DNA of 44,468 nucleotides from an uncultured Collinsella sp. (GTDB taxonomy: Bacteria > Actinomycetota > Coriobacteriia > Coriobacteriales > Coriobacteriaceae), in NCBI GenBank assembly GCA_900540905.1, contig UQHR01000015.1, positions 1 through 44,468 on the forward strand, written 5' to 3'. The notes under the pieces were generated by a model. It was not told the origin of the DNA and made no database searches. It worked only from the letters and a program-made list of their open reading frames with translations. How positions within the stretch are numbered: the stretch's first letter is position 1; every line of letters starts with the position of its first letter. A program made the translations under genes and the position numbers. Of this stretch, positions 18,522-25,289 are shown piece after piece.

Positions 18522-19574
18522 GTGAAAACGGGTATTTCGATTTATCTTTCCAGCCCTCTGCAGGATATTGAGCGGACGATTGGGCACGGTGCCGCGGCGG
18601 GTGCGCGCTATGCGTTTACCTCACTGCATATTCCCGAGGATGGGGGAGCGGCGTATGCCGATAAGATCCGTCATGTGCTGTCGCTGCTTTCCGCCCGCGG
18701 CATTGCGCTCATTGCCGATGTGGGACCGCGCACGTGCGATTTGCTCGGGCTTGAGCGCATCGAGGACCTGCGCGATCTGGGGTTGGAATACCTTCGTTTG
18801 GACTATGGCTTTAGCGCCCAGCGGGTCGCGGAGCTGTCCGGTGTATTTCGCATTGTGGTCAATGCATCGACGGTGAGTTCTGATGAAATCGCATCGTGGC
18901 GTGAGGCCGGTGCCGATGTGACTCGTTTTGCTGCCTGCCACAATTTTTACCCCAAGCCTTATACCGGTTTAGCTCTGGAGGACATTGCTCGGGTGAATCT
19001 TCGTCTTGCGGCGCTTGGATTCGAAATCGTGGCTTTTGTGCCGGGTGATGCCAACGTTCGCGGGCCGGTATTCGAGGGGCTGCCGACGGTCGAGGCACAG
19101 CGCGGTCGCGCGTCAAAGGTTGCCCTCAACATGCTTGAGCTCGCACATGGCGCCGATTGCGACATTGTGTTGGTCGGCGACCCCGATCTTTCCGATGCGG
19201 GCTGGGCGCAGTTTGCTCAAGTTTCCGCCGGATACGTGGACCTGCAATGCGAGCTTGAGTCTGGTTATGCCTATGTACGTGGGCAGATTCATCACGACCG
19301 GCCCGATTCGAGTGTCCTCATCTTTAGGTCTCAGGAGTCACGTACGAAGCTTAAGCCGGATTCCGTGCCGATGGATGCCGGTGCCGGCCTGTCGCGAAAG
19401 ATGGGGTCGATCGCTGTGAGCAATAGCGGCTATGGGCGCTACGAAGGCGAGCTTGAGATTGCGCGGGTCGATCTTCCCGGTGACGAGCGCATGAACGTTG
19501 CGGGTCATATCACGCCCGAGGCAATGGAGCTGCTGCCGTTCATCAAACGCGGATTCGGGGTACGGTTCGTTTAG
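18522..19574 (+). CDS. mupG: 6-phospho-N-acetylmuramidase (DUF871 / MupG family)
   Basis: 350 residues. The MupG family (formerly DUF871) splits MurNAc-6-phosphate-GlcNAc taken up by the PTS, giving MurNAc-6-phosphate for MurQ. Visible features are the N-terminal barrel start GISIYLSSP, LIADVGPRT, the LEYLRLDYGF strand, and CHNFYPKPYTGL, a hallmark of the family, followed by the smaller C-terminal domain (about 240-350). The GTG at 18522 has AAAGGAG at good distance. In Staphylococcus aureus mupG, murQ, murP and murR form one cluster, so the same set here makes the assignment strong. An intrinsic terminator sits just before it. Confidence 0.88.
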   Translation: MKTGISIYLSSPLQDIERTIGHGAAAGARYAFTSLHIPEDGGAAYADKIRHVLSLLSARGIALIADVGPRTCDLLGLERIEDLRDLGLEYLRLDYGFSAQRVAELSGVFRIVVNASTVSSDEIASWREAGADVTRFAACHNFYPKPYTGLALEDIARVNLRLAALGFEIVAFVPGDANVRGPVFEGLPTVEAQRGRASKVALNMLELAHGADCDIVLVGDPDLSDAGWAQFAQVSAGYVDLQCELESGYAYVRGQIHHDRPDSSVLIFRSQESRTKLKPDSVPMDAGAGLSRKMGSIAVSNSGYGRYEGELEIARVDLPGDERMNVAGHITPEAMELLPFIKRGFGVRFV

Positions 19575-19666
19575 TGTGTGACCCGTGGGCTACAATTGGC
19601 CCATCATGCGAAGGCGCCTCGTATGGCGTGTGCCTGCGTTGGCCGATCTATATTCGGAGGATTCCC

Positions 19667-20026
19667 ATGACCGTACTGTTTGTTGAATATCCCAAGTGCT
19701 CGACCTGTAAGAAGGCCAAGGCATGGCTGGACGAACACGGGGTAGAGTATATCGACCGCGATATCGTTTTGGACAATCCCACGGCTGATGAGCTTGCGAC
19801 CTGGATTGCTCGTTCGGGGCTGCCGGTGCGGCGCTTCTTTAATTCGTCGGGCATGAAATATCGAGAGCTGGGCCTGAAGGCGCGTCTGGATGCGGGCATG
19901 ACGGATCGGGAGTGCTACGAGCTGCTGGCAACCGACGGCATGCTGGTCAAGCGTCCGCTGTTGGTGGGCGACGACTTTGCGATTCCCGGCTTTAGGGAAG
20001 CGGCTTGGGCCGAGGTGCTGCTGTAG
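19667..20026 (+). CDS. ArsC/Spx-family thioredoxin-fold protein
   Basis: 119 residues. The N-terminus MTVLFVEYPKCSTCKKAKAWL has the CxxC pair of the ArsC/Spx/YffB family, and LVKRPLLVGDDFAIPGF is the family C-terminal segment. Members are glutathione- or thioredoxin-linked reductases or RNA polymerase-binding regulators (Spx, MgsR). The sequence alone does not separate these; a dedicated arsenate reductase role is not supported by any ars neighbour. The ATG at 19667 after CGGAGG gives the canonical N-terminus; the longer in-frame start at 19574 is unlikely. It is followed by the family C palindromes. Confidence 0.85.
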   Translation: MTVLFVEYPKCSTCKKAKAWLDEHGVEYIDRDIVLDNPTADELATWIARSGLPVRRFFNSSGMKYRELGLKARLDAGMTDRECYELLATDGMLVKRPLLVGDDFAIPGFREAAWAEVLL

Positions 20027-20032
20027 TGGCTG

Positions 20033-20204
20033 CGGAAAGTGCGTCCCGTTTTGAGCTCGGATTCCGGGACGCAGTTTCCGGTTGAAGGGGCTAGCGGAAA
20101 CCGTATCCCAGTTTGAGCGCGAAATCCGGGATACGGTTTCCGTTTGGGGCCTCTAGGGGAAAGCGCGTCCCGTTCTGGACGTAAATTCCGGGATGAGCTT
20201 TCCG
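20033..20204. repeat. Three tandem palindromes of family C, period exactly 62 bp
   Basis: Units at 20033-20080, 20095-20142 and 20157-20204. Each has 16-bp arms (CGGAAASYGYRTCCCR type) around a 16-bp loop; the loops of units 1 and 2 share TTTGAGC. Arms differ between units, yet the paired arm usually differs to match, for example GCGTCCCG/CGGGACGC and CGTATCCC/GGGATACG. Unit starts are 62 bp apart both times. Just after, GGCGGGCAT-GCGC is repeated directly (about 20208 and 20233). Confidence 0.92.
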
Positions 20205-20246
20205 GTTGGCGGGCATGCGCACTATCCCGGCTGGCGGGCATATGCG

Positions 20247-20657
20247 CTAATCCTCAAGCTGTGCCCATTCGTGCGGATCGTAGACCTTTACGTGCTTGTT
20301 GGGCTTGCCGCTCCAGTACTCTTCGTCCATAAAGGGCAGATATGCCTGAATACCGGGGCAGATAAAGGGAATCCGCTGCTGTTGCAGTCGCTCACGCTGG
20401 CGCTGCTCCAGGTGTGCCTCGGATATGACGGTCGGCATACCGGACAGCTCGACGAGGCTTGCCTGGATTCGTTTAAGGTCGGGGAGTCCCGCGTGCCATG
20501 ACATCCGCATGATCAAAAAGGATGCACGGCGGTATTTTGCCTGCATCACCGTGATGGCGGGGCGCAGTGTGGCATGGATTTTGTCCCGTTCGGGCCAAAG
20601 GTCAGCAGTGATCTCGAGGCCCAGGGTCTCCCATAGGTAATCAAGCTCTTCGTCCAT
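20247..20657 (-). CDS. Hypothetical protein
   Basis: 136 residues, acidic N-terminus (MDEELDYLWETLGLEI), then a long predicted helical stretch with many Arg and Gln residues (LEQRQRERLQQQR) and an end rich in aromatics (AYLPFMDEEYW). No signal peptide or membrane segment and no Cys pattern. I do not recognise the family. The start follows CGAGG at short spacing. It lies alone on the minus strand between the family C palindromes and the tRNA genes. Codon use resembles its neighbours, so it is probably a real native gene. Confidence 0.65.
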   Translation of the reverse strand: MDEELDYLWETLGLEITADLWPERDKIHATLRPAITVMQAKYRRASFLIMRMSWHAGLPDLKRIQASLVELSGMPTVISEAHLEQRQRERLQQQRIPFICPGIQAYLPFMDEEYWSGKPNKHVKVYDPHEWAQLED

Positions 20658-20860
20658 GGTGCCTCGATATCTACGTGATCATTGATACTTCGATTGTGTT
20701 GCCTGGTGCTATCGTTTTCACGGTAGAATCTGCCAACGGTTGACGGCTACCGCTCGCGGCGTTTTGCCCTTCGTGTACAGCGGTTGGCTTCACAGGTCCT
20801 TCACGGGTTGGACTAAATTAGGCCAATTTGACTGAATTTCAAAAAAGTCAAAATTAGGGC

Positions 20861-20889
20861 TTGCGTCACGGCGGGACTTCCCGTATATT
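20861..20889 (+). promoter_or_regulatory. Promoter of the tRNA-Gln/tRNA-Glu operon
   Basis: TTGCGT (20861-20866) and TATATT (20884-20889) are 17 bp apart and end 44 bp before the tRNA-Gln gene; an AT-rich stretch with an A-tract lies upstream, as in strong stable-RNA promoters. Confidence 0.7.
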
Positions 20890-20933
20890 TCTTTCTTGCG
20901 CAAAGGCACAGCCGAGCGCAGCGATGCAGTCAT

Positions 20934-21007
20934 TGGGATGTCGTCTAATGGCAGGACAGCGGATTCTGGTTCCGTCAATGGGGGTTCGACTCCCTCCATC
21001 CCAGCCA
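20934..21007 (+). tRNA. tRNA-Gln (anticodon CTG)
   Basis: The acceptor TGGGATG (20934-20940) pairs with CATCCCA (20997-21003). The anticodon arm GCGGA-TTCTGGT-TCCGT places CTG in the loop. The T arm has GGTTCGACTCC. The CCA end is encoded at 21005-21007. Confidence 0.96.
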
Positions 21008-21024
21008 TTGCATTTGCTACATAT

Positions 21025-21101
21025 GGCCCGTTCGTCTAGCGGTTTAGGACGCCGCCCTCTCAAGGCGGAGATCACCAGTTCGAATCTGGTACGGGCTACC
21101 A
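21025..21101 (+). tRNA. tRNA-Glu (anticodon CTC)
   Basis: The acceptor GGCCCGT (21025-21031) pairs with ACGGGCT (21091-21097), with one G-U pair. The anticodon arm CCGCC-CTCTCAA-GGCGG gives CTC. The T loop is GTTCGAAT. CCA is encoded at 21099-21101. It follows tRNA-Gln by 17 bases, in the same transcript. Confidence 0.96.
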
Positions 21102-21110
21102 AAATTGAAC

Positions 21111-21139
21111 GCCCGGGCCTCGTAAGAGACCCGGGTTTT
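21111..21139 (+). terminator. Terminator of the tRNA operon
   Basis: GCCCGGGCCTC pairs with GAGACCCGGG around GTAA, followed by TTTT. Confidence 0.8.
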
Positions 21140-21198
21140 GTGTATTGACCGATGTTTAAGGCGCGCGTTGAGTCTGCCGCCCGGACCGAGGAGTTGTC

Positions 21199-22116
21199 AT
21201 GGACCTGCCCATCAGCTTGCAAGACATCACATATGCCGAGAACTATCTGGCGCAGGGCGACCTGGCTACGGCGACGCCGCTGCTGGAGCGCCTGGTGGAG
21301 CTCGCCGAGGAGTATATCGACGCCGAGTGCAAGACGGAGGAGAAGCGCCAATACTTCAGCTTCGATAGCAAGTTTGAGCGCTTGGCCTATCGCCGCGTGG
21401 AGAAGGATCCGCGCGAGCTCGTGCAGGTTGAGGTGCCGTTTGACCGCCTGTACTCTGACATGGCGTTTGCCTACATTCGCCAGCAGGATTATGTGAGCGC
21501 TCGTAATGCCTTGATGCAGGCTGTGCGTTGGGACCCCATGAACTGCAACTATCGCTTGGATTTGGCCGAGCTGTTCCGCGCTCTCGAGGACAAGCAGGAG
21601 TGGGCTTCGCTTTCGTTTTCGGTGCTGGAGCGTGCAAGCGATGGCAAGTGCGCCGCCCGCGCTTACGCCAATCTGGGACAGTACTTCTTGGAGCCCGAGA
21701 CCGAGAACATTTCGGCTGCCGTGGGCTGCGCGCGTCTGGCGCTGCGCCTGGCGCCCAACGATACGCATACGACGCGCCTGCTCAACAAGATCCATACTAC
21801 CTATCCGGATGCCGCCGAGGAGAGCGACGAGCACGTGATGGGCGAGCTGGCGTTGCAGGGCGTTCCGACCTCACCTTCGGCCGAGATTGCAATCTGCCTG
21901 ATTATGTGCGCGACCGATGCTGCAAGCGACGGCGACAAGCAGGAGGCGACGCGCCTGACGGTGCGTGCTCGCGACTTGGTGGGCGAGGAAGCCTGCGCGG
22001 CGATTATCAAACTGGTGCGCGAGAGCGATGCCGAACTCAATGCCGAGCGCAAGGCAAAGCGCGAGGCTGCGGGCTCAAACGCCGATGGCGCCAAGGAGGC
22101 CGACGATGCCCAGTAA
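21199..22116 (+). CDS. TPR-repeat protein of unknown function
   Basis: 305 residues, soluble, mostly helical. Tetratricopeptide-like helices can be seen at about 8-30 (DITYAENYLAQGDLATATPLLERL), split here as AENYLAQGDLATATPLLERL, and at about 80-125 (FAYIRQQDYVSARNAL, then AELFRALEDKQEWASL). The C-terminus is charged (KAKREAAGSNADGAKEADD). Such repeats bind other proteins; no partner is indicated. Its last 11 bases overlap the start of smpB, so the two are translated from one mRNA, which may point to a link with ribosome rescue. ATG follows GAGGAG. Confidence 0.8.
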   Translation: MDLPISLQDITYAENYLAQGDLATATPLLERLVELAEEYIDAECKTEEKRQYFSFDSKFERLAYRRVEKDPRELVQVEVPFDRLYSDMAFAYIRQQDYVSARNALMQAVRWDPMNCNYRLDLAELFRALEDKQEWASLSFSVLERASDGKCAARAYANLGQYFLEPETENISAAVGCARLALRLAPNDTHTTRLLNKIHTTYPDAAEESDEHVMGELALQGVPTSPSAEIAICLIMCATDAASDGDKQEATRLTVRARDLVGEEACAAIIKLVRESDAELNAERKAKREAAGSNADGAKEADDAQ

Positions 22117-22576
22117 GCGCGAGCGCAAACTCATCTCCAAGAATCGCTCGGCACATCACGAGTACTTTATCGATGAGACATTTGAGTGCGGCATTGAACT
22201 GAGCGGCACCGAGGTCAAGTCGATTCGCGAGCGCGCCTGCCAGATCACCGATACCTTCGCGCTGATCCGCGGCGGGGAGTGCTGGCTCGTCGGCCTGCAT
22301 ATCCATCCTTATAGCCATGGTGGCGTGTGGAATCGCGATCCCGACCGTCGGCGTCGTCTGCTGCTGCACCGCAAGGAGATCGACTTTCTTGACGGCAAAC
22401 TTCGCAACCGTGGTTATGCGCTGGTTCCGTTGGAGCTCTACTTTAATACCGACGGCCGCGTAAAGCTGCTGCTGGGTCTGGGTCGCGGCAAGAAGCTCTA
22501 CGACAAGCGCGAGGACATGGCCAAGCGTGATGTCCAACGCGAGATCGACCGCGCCCTTAAGGAACGCAACCGCTAG
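22106..22576 (+). CDS. smpB: SsrA-binding protein SmpB
   Basis: 156 residues. Binds tmRNA and helps it enter stalled ribosomes in trans-translation. Features are LISKNRSAHHEYFIDE, GIELSGTEVKSIRE, HIHPYSHG, RRRRLLLHRKEI, and a basic C-terminal tail (KKLYDKREDMAKRDVQREI) that mimics the missing codon-anticodon part. The ATG at 22106 overlaps the end of the TPR gene by 11 bases. No tmRNA gene was seen next to it in this window. Palindrome B2 begins 13 bases after the stop. Confidence 0.96.
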   Translation: MPSKRERKLISKNRSAHHEYFIDETFECGIELSGTEVKSIRERACQITDTFALIRGGECWLVGLHIHPYSHGGVWNRDPDRRRRLLLHRKEIDFLDGKLRNRGYALVPLELYFNTDGRVKLLLGLGRGKKLYDKREDMAKRDVQREIDRALKERNR

Positions 22577-22588
22577 GCACTCTGCATA

Positions 22589-22655
22589 AGTTGCGGTGGA
22601 ATACGGACTGTTTTGCCTGTTTGAGGGGCTATTCAGTCCCTATTTCACCGCAACT
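22589..22655. repeat. Palindrome family B, copy 2
   Basis: Arms at 22589-22610 and 22634-22655 (AGTTGCGGTGGAATACGG and its inverted partner) with a 23-bp loop. The left arm carries a G in place of A at one position and the match is 20 of 22. Confidence 0.9.
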
Positions 22656-22697
22656 GCGGGCGTCTCATCTTTCTTACTGTTCTGACACATATGTCTC

Positions 22698-22732
22698 AAA
22701 GGCGGCGTCCGTTATGGGTGCCGCCTTTTTTT
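22698..22732 (+). terminator. Rho-independent terminator before the flavin reductase gene
   Basis: AAAGGCGGC pairs with GCCGCCTTT around a 12-base loop and is followed by a T-tract of five further T. It probably ends the TPR-smpB transcript. Confidence 0.85.
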
Positions 22733-22783
22733 GTGGGTACATACATTCATGAGGTTCCAACCCGAGCTAGGGGAGTGATCGTT

Positions 22784-23287
22784 ATGGACAAAACTGCGTT
22801 CTTTACCATGCCGAGCGGTCTGTACGTGGTGAGCGCTGCGGCAGACGGGCTGCGTGCCGGCTGCGTCATCAACACTGCGGTGCAGGTGACGTCCATGCCG
22901 CCGCGTATTTCGGTTGCCGTGAACAAGGACAATGTCACCTCGGGCGTCATCGCATCGGCCAAAGCGTTCGCGCTGACCGTGATCGATCAGACGGCCGACA
23001 TGCTCTACATCGGTAACTTTGGGTTCCGCACCAGCAGCGATTATGACAAGTTTGCCAAATACGAGACCCGCGAGACGGCTCTGGGCATGCCCTATGTGCC
23101 CGAGCACGCGGCGGCCCTGTTTAGCTGCCGTTTGATCGACACTGTGGATGTGGGCACGTATCTGCTGTTTATTGGCGAGGTCGAGGATGCCGAGCGCCTG
23201 AGCGACGAGACGCCGCTGACGTACGACTACTATCACAAGGTGCTAAAGGGCAAGACGCCGCCCAAAGCCTCGTCGTATCAAGGCTAG
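22784..23287 (+). CDS. Flavin reductase-like (FMN-binding) protein
   Basis: 167 residues of the flavin reductase-like split-barrel family. FFTMPSGLYVVSAAADG, GCVINTAVQVTSMPPRISVAVNKDN (read as two pieces, INTAVQVTSMPP and ISVAVNKDN) and the SAKAFALTVI segment fit the family; a rubredoxin-like gene follows, a pairing common in anaerobes, where these proteins pass electrons from flavin to rubredoxin or the reverse. The ATG at 22784 follows GGGGAG; GTG 22775 is an alternative. Partner reductase and electron donor are not known. Confidence 0.85.
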   Translation: MDKTAFFTMPSGLYVVSAAADGLRAGCVINTAVQVTSMPPRISVAVNKDNVTSGVIASAKAFALTVIDQTADMLYIGNFGFRTSSDYDKFAKYETRETALGMPYVPEHAAALFSCRLIDTVDVGTYLLFIGEVEDAERLSDETPLTYDYYHKVLKGKTPPKASSYQG

Positions 23288-23304
23288 AAATGTTCTAAAA
23301 ATAC

Positions 23305-23332
23305 TTGCATTATACTATTGAGAATATATACT
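23305..23332 (+). promoter_or_regulatory. Candidate promoter of the rubredoxin gene
   Basis: TTGCAT (23305-23310) and TATACT (23327-23332) are 16 bp apart in a markedly AT-rich stretch (23289-23342). It implies separate, possibly strong, expression of the small rubredoxin. Confidence 0.5.
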
Positions 23333-23375
23333 AATAAGTAAGTACACCAGCAGTCACGTTCGAGAGGAGAACATC

Positions 23376-23519
23376 ATGGCTGAGGAAAAGAAGACGTATA
23401 AGTTTGTGTGCACCGTTTGCGGTTACGAGGTTGAGGTCGACACGCCCGAGCTGCCCGAGGATTACGTGTGCCCGGTGTGCGGCGTCGGTCCCGATCAGTT
23501 TGAGCTCGTCGAGGAGTAA
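23376..23519 (+). CDS. Small rubredoxin-like protein
   Basis: 47 residues. Two Cys pairs, FVCTVCGYEVE (Cys12, Cys15) and YVCPVCGVGPDQFE (Cys31, Cys34), form the rubredoxin iron site FeS4. It is shorter than standard rubredoxin (about 52-54) between the pairs and lacks the usual Trp. It probably carries electrons for the flavin reductase-like protein just upstream or for oxygen/peroxide defence. The ATG follows GAGAGGAG. A terminator follows 40 bases after the stop. Confidence 0.9.
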   Translation: MAEEKKTYKFVCTVCGYEVEVDTPELPEDYVCPVCGVGPDQFELVEE

Positions 23520-23558
23520 CTCGCAGGCACACGGCGAAAGCCGAACATAGCTCTGTCC

Positions 23559-23594
23559 AAGGGTCCCGGTCGAATTCTCGGCCGGGACCCTTTT
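23559..23594 (+). terminator. Rho-independent terminator after the rubredoxin gene
   Basis: AAGGGTCCCGG pairs with CCGGGACCCTT around a 12-base loop; ends in TTTT. The A-rich start lets it work for the converging mntH gene too. Confidence 0.88.
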
Positions 23595-23625
23595 GATTTA
23601 TCTGACGGTTTAAAACGGTCTCACG

Positions 23626-23641
23626 TGTTACAGATTAAGAC
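23626..23641. repeat. Isolated half-site of palindrome family A
   Basis: TGTTACAGATTAAGAC equals a right arm of family A, but the left arm expected 25 bp upstream is absent. It lies between the converging rubredoxin and mntH genes, close to the mntH stop. Confidence 0.6.
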
Positions 23642-23670
23642 GTTATATCTGGACAGTCACGCCATCTCAA

Positions 23671-24927
23671 TTACATTCCCGTTAGCAGCACGATGTCGAG
23701 AATCGTCACGATGACGCCGATCCCTACGAGCAGCGCGTTGAGTGGGCGCGAGTTGGCGTATTTGCCCATGACGCGGCGCGAACTGGTGAGTCGTATGAGC
23801 ACAAAGACCGTAATCGGCAACTGAAGCGACAACAATGCCTGACTCCAGATGAGACCTTCAAAAGGATTTGGGACGACCAGGCACGCCGTCACTGCGCCGA
23901 CGAAACAGGCCGCCACCCCGATCGAGGAATGTCGGTCGTGGATGTCGTATTCCTCGTCGAACATGCCCGCGGTGATGGTGCCTGCCGCCATGCCCACCGT
24001 CACACTACTCGATATGCCCGCAAACAGCAGTGCCACCGCAAAGATGGTCGAGCTTGCCGGGCCCAGAATGGGGGAGAGCGTGTCCGCTGCGACGGCGAGG
24101 TCGTCTACGACAATGCCGTGCGCAAAGAAGGTCGTTGCGGCCAGGATGACCATGGCCGAGTTGATCGCCCAGCCCACGCCCATCGAAAAGAGCGTGTCGA
24201 AGAGCTCGTAGCGCAGGCGTTCTTCGATAACCTGCTCGCCTTGGCCTTCGAAGTGCATGGATTGGATGACCTCGGAGTGCAGGAAGAGGTTGTGGGGCAT
24301 AACGACCGCGCCTAGGACACTTACGATAATCGCAGCCGAGCCGGTGGGCATACTGGGTGTGATCCAGCTTGCGGCGGCCTGCGGCCAGTCGACCTTGACT
24401 AGCGTGAGCTCGGCCAAAAACGAGAGTCCTACCACGCCCACGAAGGCGATGATCCAGCGTTCGGCGCGTTTGTAGGAGCTTGTCATGAGCATGGCAACCG
24501 ATGCCGCCGCGACGATGATGCAGCCGCCGCGTACGGGCAGGCCAAAGAGCATTTGAAGCGCGATTGCACCGCCCAGGACTTCGGCCATGGCGGTGGCGAT
24601 GGTCGCGAGATAGGCGCTGGCGAGTACCGCGCGTCCCACGATGCGGGGGAGGTAGCGTGTCGTGGCCTCGGCAAGACAGGTGCCCGTGGCGATGCCCAGG
24701 TGCGCCGCGTTGTGCTGCAACGCGATGAGCATAATCGTGGACAGCGTGACGATCCACAGCAGCGCGTAGCCAAACTGCGAGCCCGCGGCCATATTGGAGG
24801 CCCAGTTGCCCGGGTCGATAAAGCCGACGGTCACGAGTAGCCCGGGGCCGATGTGCCGGGCGATATCCAGACCTCCGTGGCCTCCGGTGCGGTGCGAGCC
24901 AAAGTGTTGTTTGAGATGGTTGAGCAT
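23671..24927 (-). CDS. mntH: Nramp-family divalent metal transporter (MntH-like)
   Basis: 418 residues, about eleven transmembrane segments. The metal-site motifs are DPGNW in the first segment (GFIDPGNWASNMAAGS) and MPHN in the sixth (VVMPHNLFLHS), both as in proton-coupled Mn2+/Fe2+ importers. The start ATG at 24927 follows CAGGAG at good spacing; the longer in-frame start adds 12 polar residues and is less likely. A dyad at 24988-25003 upstream resembles DtxR/MntR boxes, so manganese or iron repression is plausible. It diverges from gltB, with palindrome A1 between them. Confidence 0.93.
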   Translation of the reverse strand: MLNHLKQHFGSHRTGGHGGLDIARHIGPGLLVTVGFIDPGNWASNMAAGSQFGYALLWIVTLSTIMLIALQHNAAHLGIATGTCLAEATTRYLPRIVGRAVLASAYLATIATAMAEVLGGAIALQMLFGLPVRGGCIIVAAASVAMLMTSSYKRAERWIIAFVGVVGLSFLAELTLVKVDWPQAAASWITPSMPTGSAAIIVSVLGAVVMPHNLFLHSEVIQSMHFEGQGEQVIEERLRYELFDTLFSMGVGWAINSAMVILAATTFFAHGIVVDDLAVAADTLSPILGPASSTIFAVALLFAGISSSVTVGMAAGTITAGMFDEEYDIHDRHSSIGVAACFVGAVTACLVVPNPFEGLIWSQALLSLQLPITVFVLIRLTSSRRVMGKYANSRPLNALLVGIGVIVTILDIVLLTGM

Positions 24928-24987
24928 GGTGCGCTCCTGCGTGTCGTTTGTTTGACGCCGCAAAGGATACCTGTTTTAGGCTAAAAA

Positions 24988-25003
24988 GTTAACCAAGACT
25001 AAC
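24988..25003 (-). promoter_or_regulatory. Possible MntR/DtxR-type operator upstream of mntH
   Basis: GTTA-ACCAAGAC-TAAC is an imperfect dyad with outer arms GTTA/TAAC, 61-76 bp before the mntH start, in an AT-rich stretch. The similarity to metal-regulator boxes is only general. Confidence 0.35.
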
Positions 25004-25049
25004 AAAATTGTTGTATTTGGATAGGCTGGTGAAAGGGGATTGCCGAAAT

Positions 25050-25106
25050 GTCTTGATCTGTAACAACTAGGGATGGAAATTGGGTCTTACTGTTACAGAT
25101 TGAGAT
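25050..25106. repeat. Palindrome family A, unit A1
   Basis: The arm GTCTTGATCTGTAACA (25050-25065) pairs with TGTTACAGATTGAGAT (25091-25106) with G-U pairs, around a 25-bp loop. It lies in the divergent mntH-gltB gap. The rest of that gap (24928-25289) holds the mntH operator candidate and the weak upstream region of gltB, with no recognised gene. Confidence 0.9.
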
Positions 25107-25289
25107 GTTTGAAGAGGTGAGTTTGCAGGCCGAACTTGGGGCCTATGTTGTCGCCCTTGAGGTCGGCGGTGTCCACTCGTAGGGCGTGCGTTACGCGATT
25201 GTTTCGAAACGGGCGGGAAACACAACGGACCGGTGATGCTTCTAGTATGCCTAGTCAACTGACTGTCTAACACCTAGGGGAGGATCGCG

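Noticed and set aside
22577..22783. A tmRNA (ssrA) gene next to smpB
   Set aside because: The gap is only 207 bases and is filled by palindrome B2 and a terminator; no tRNA-Ala-like ends or tag frame.
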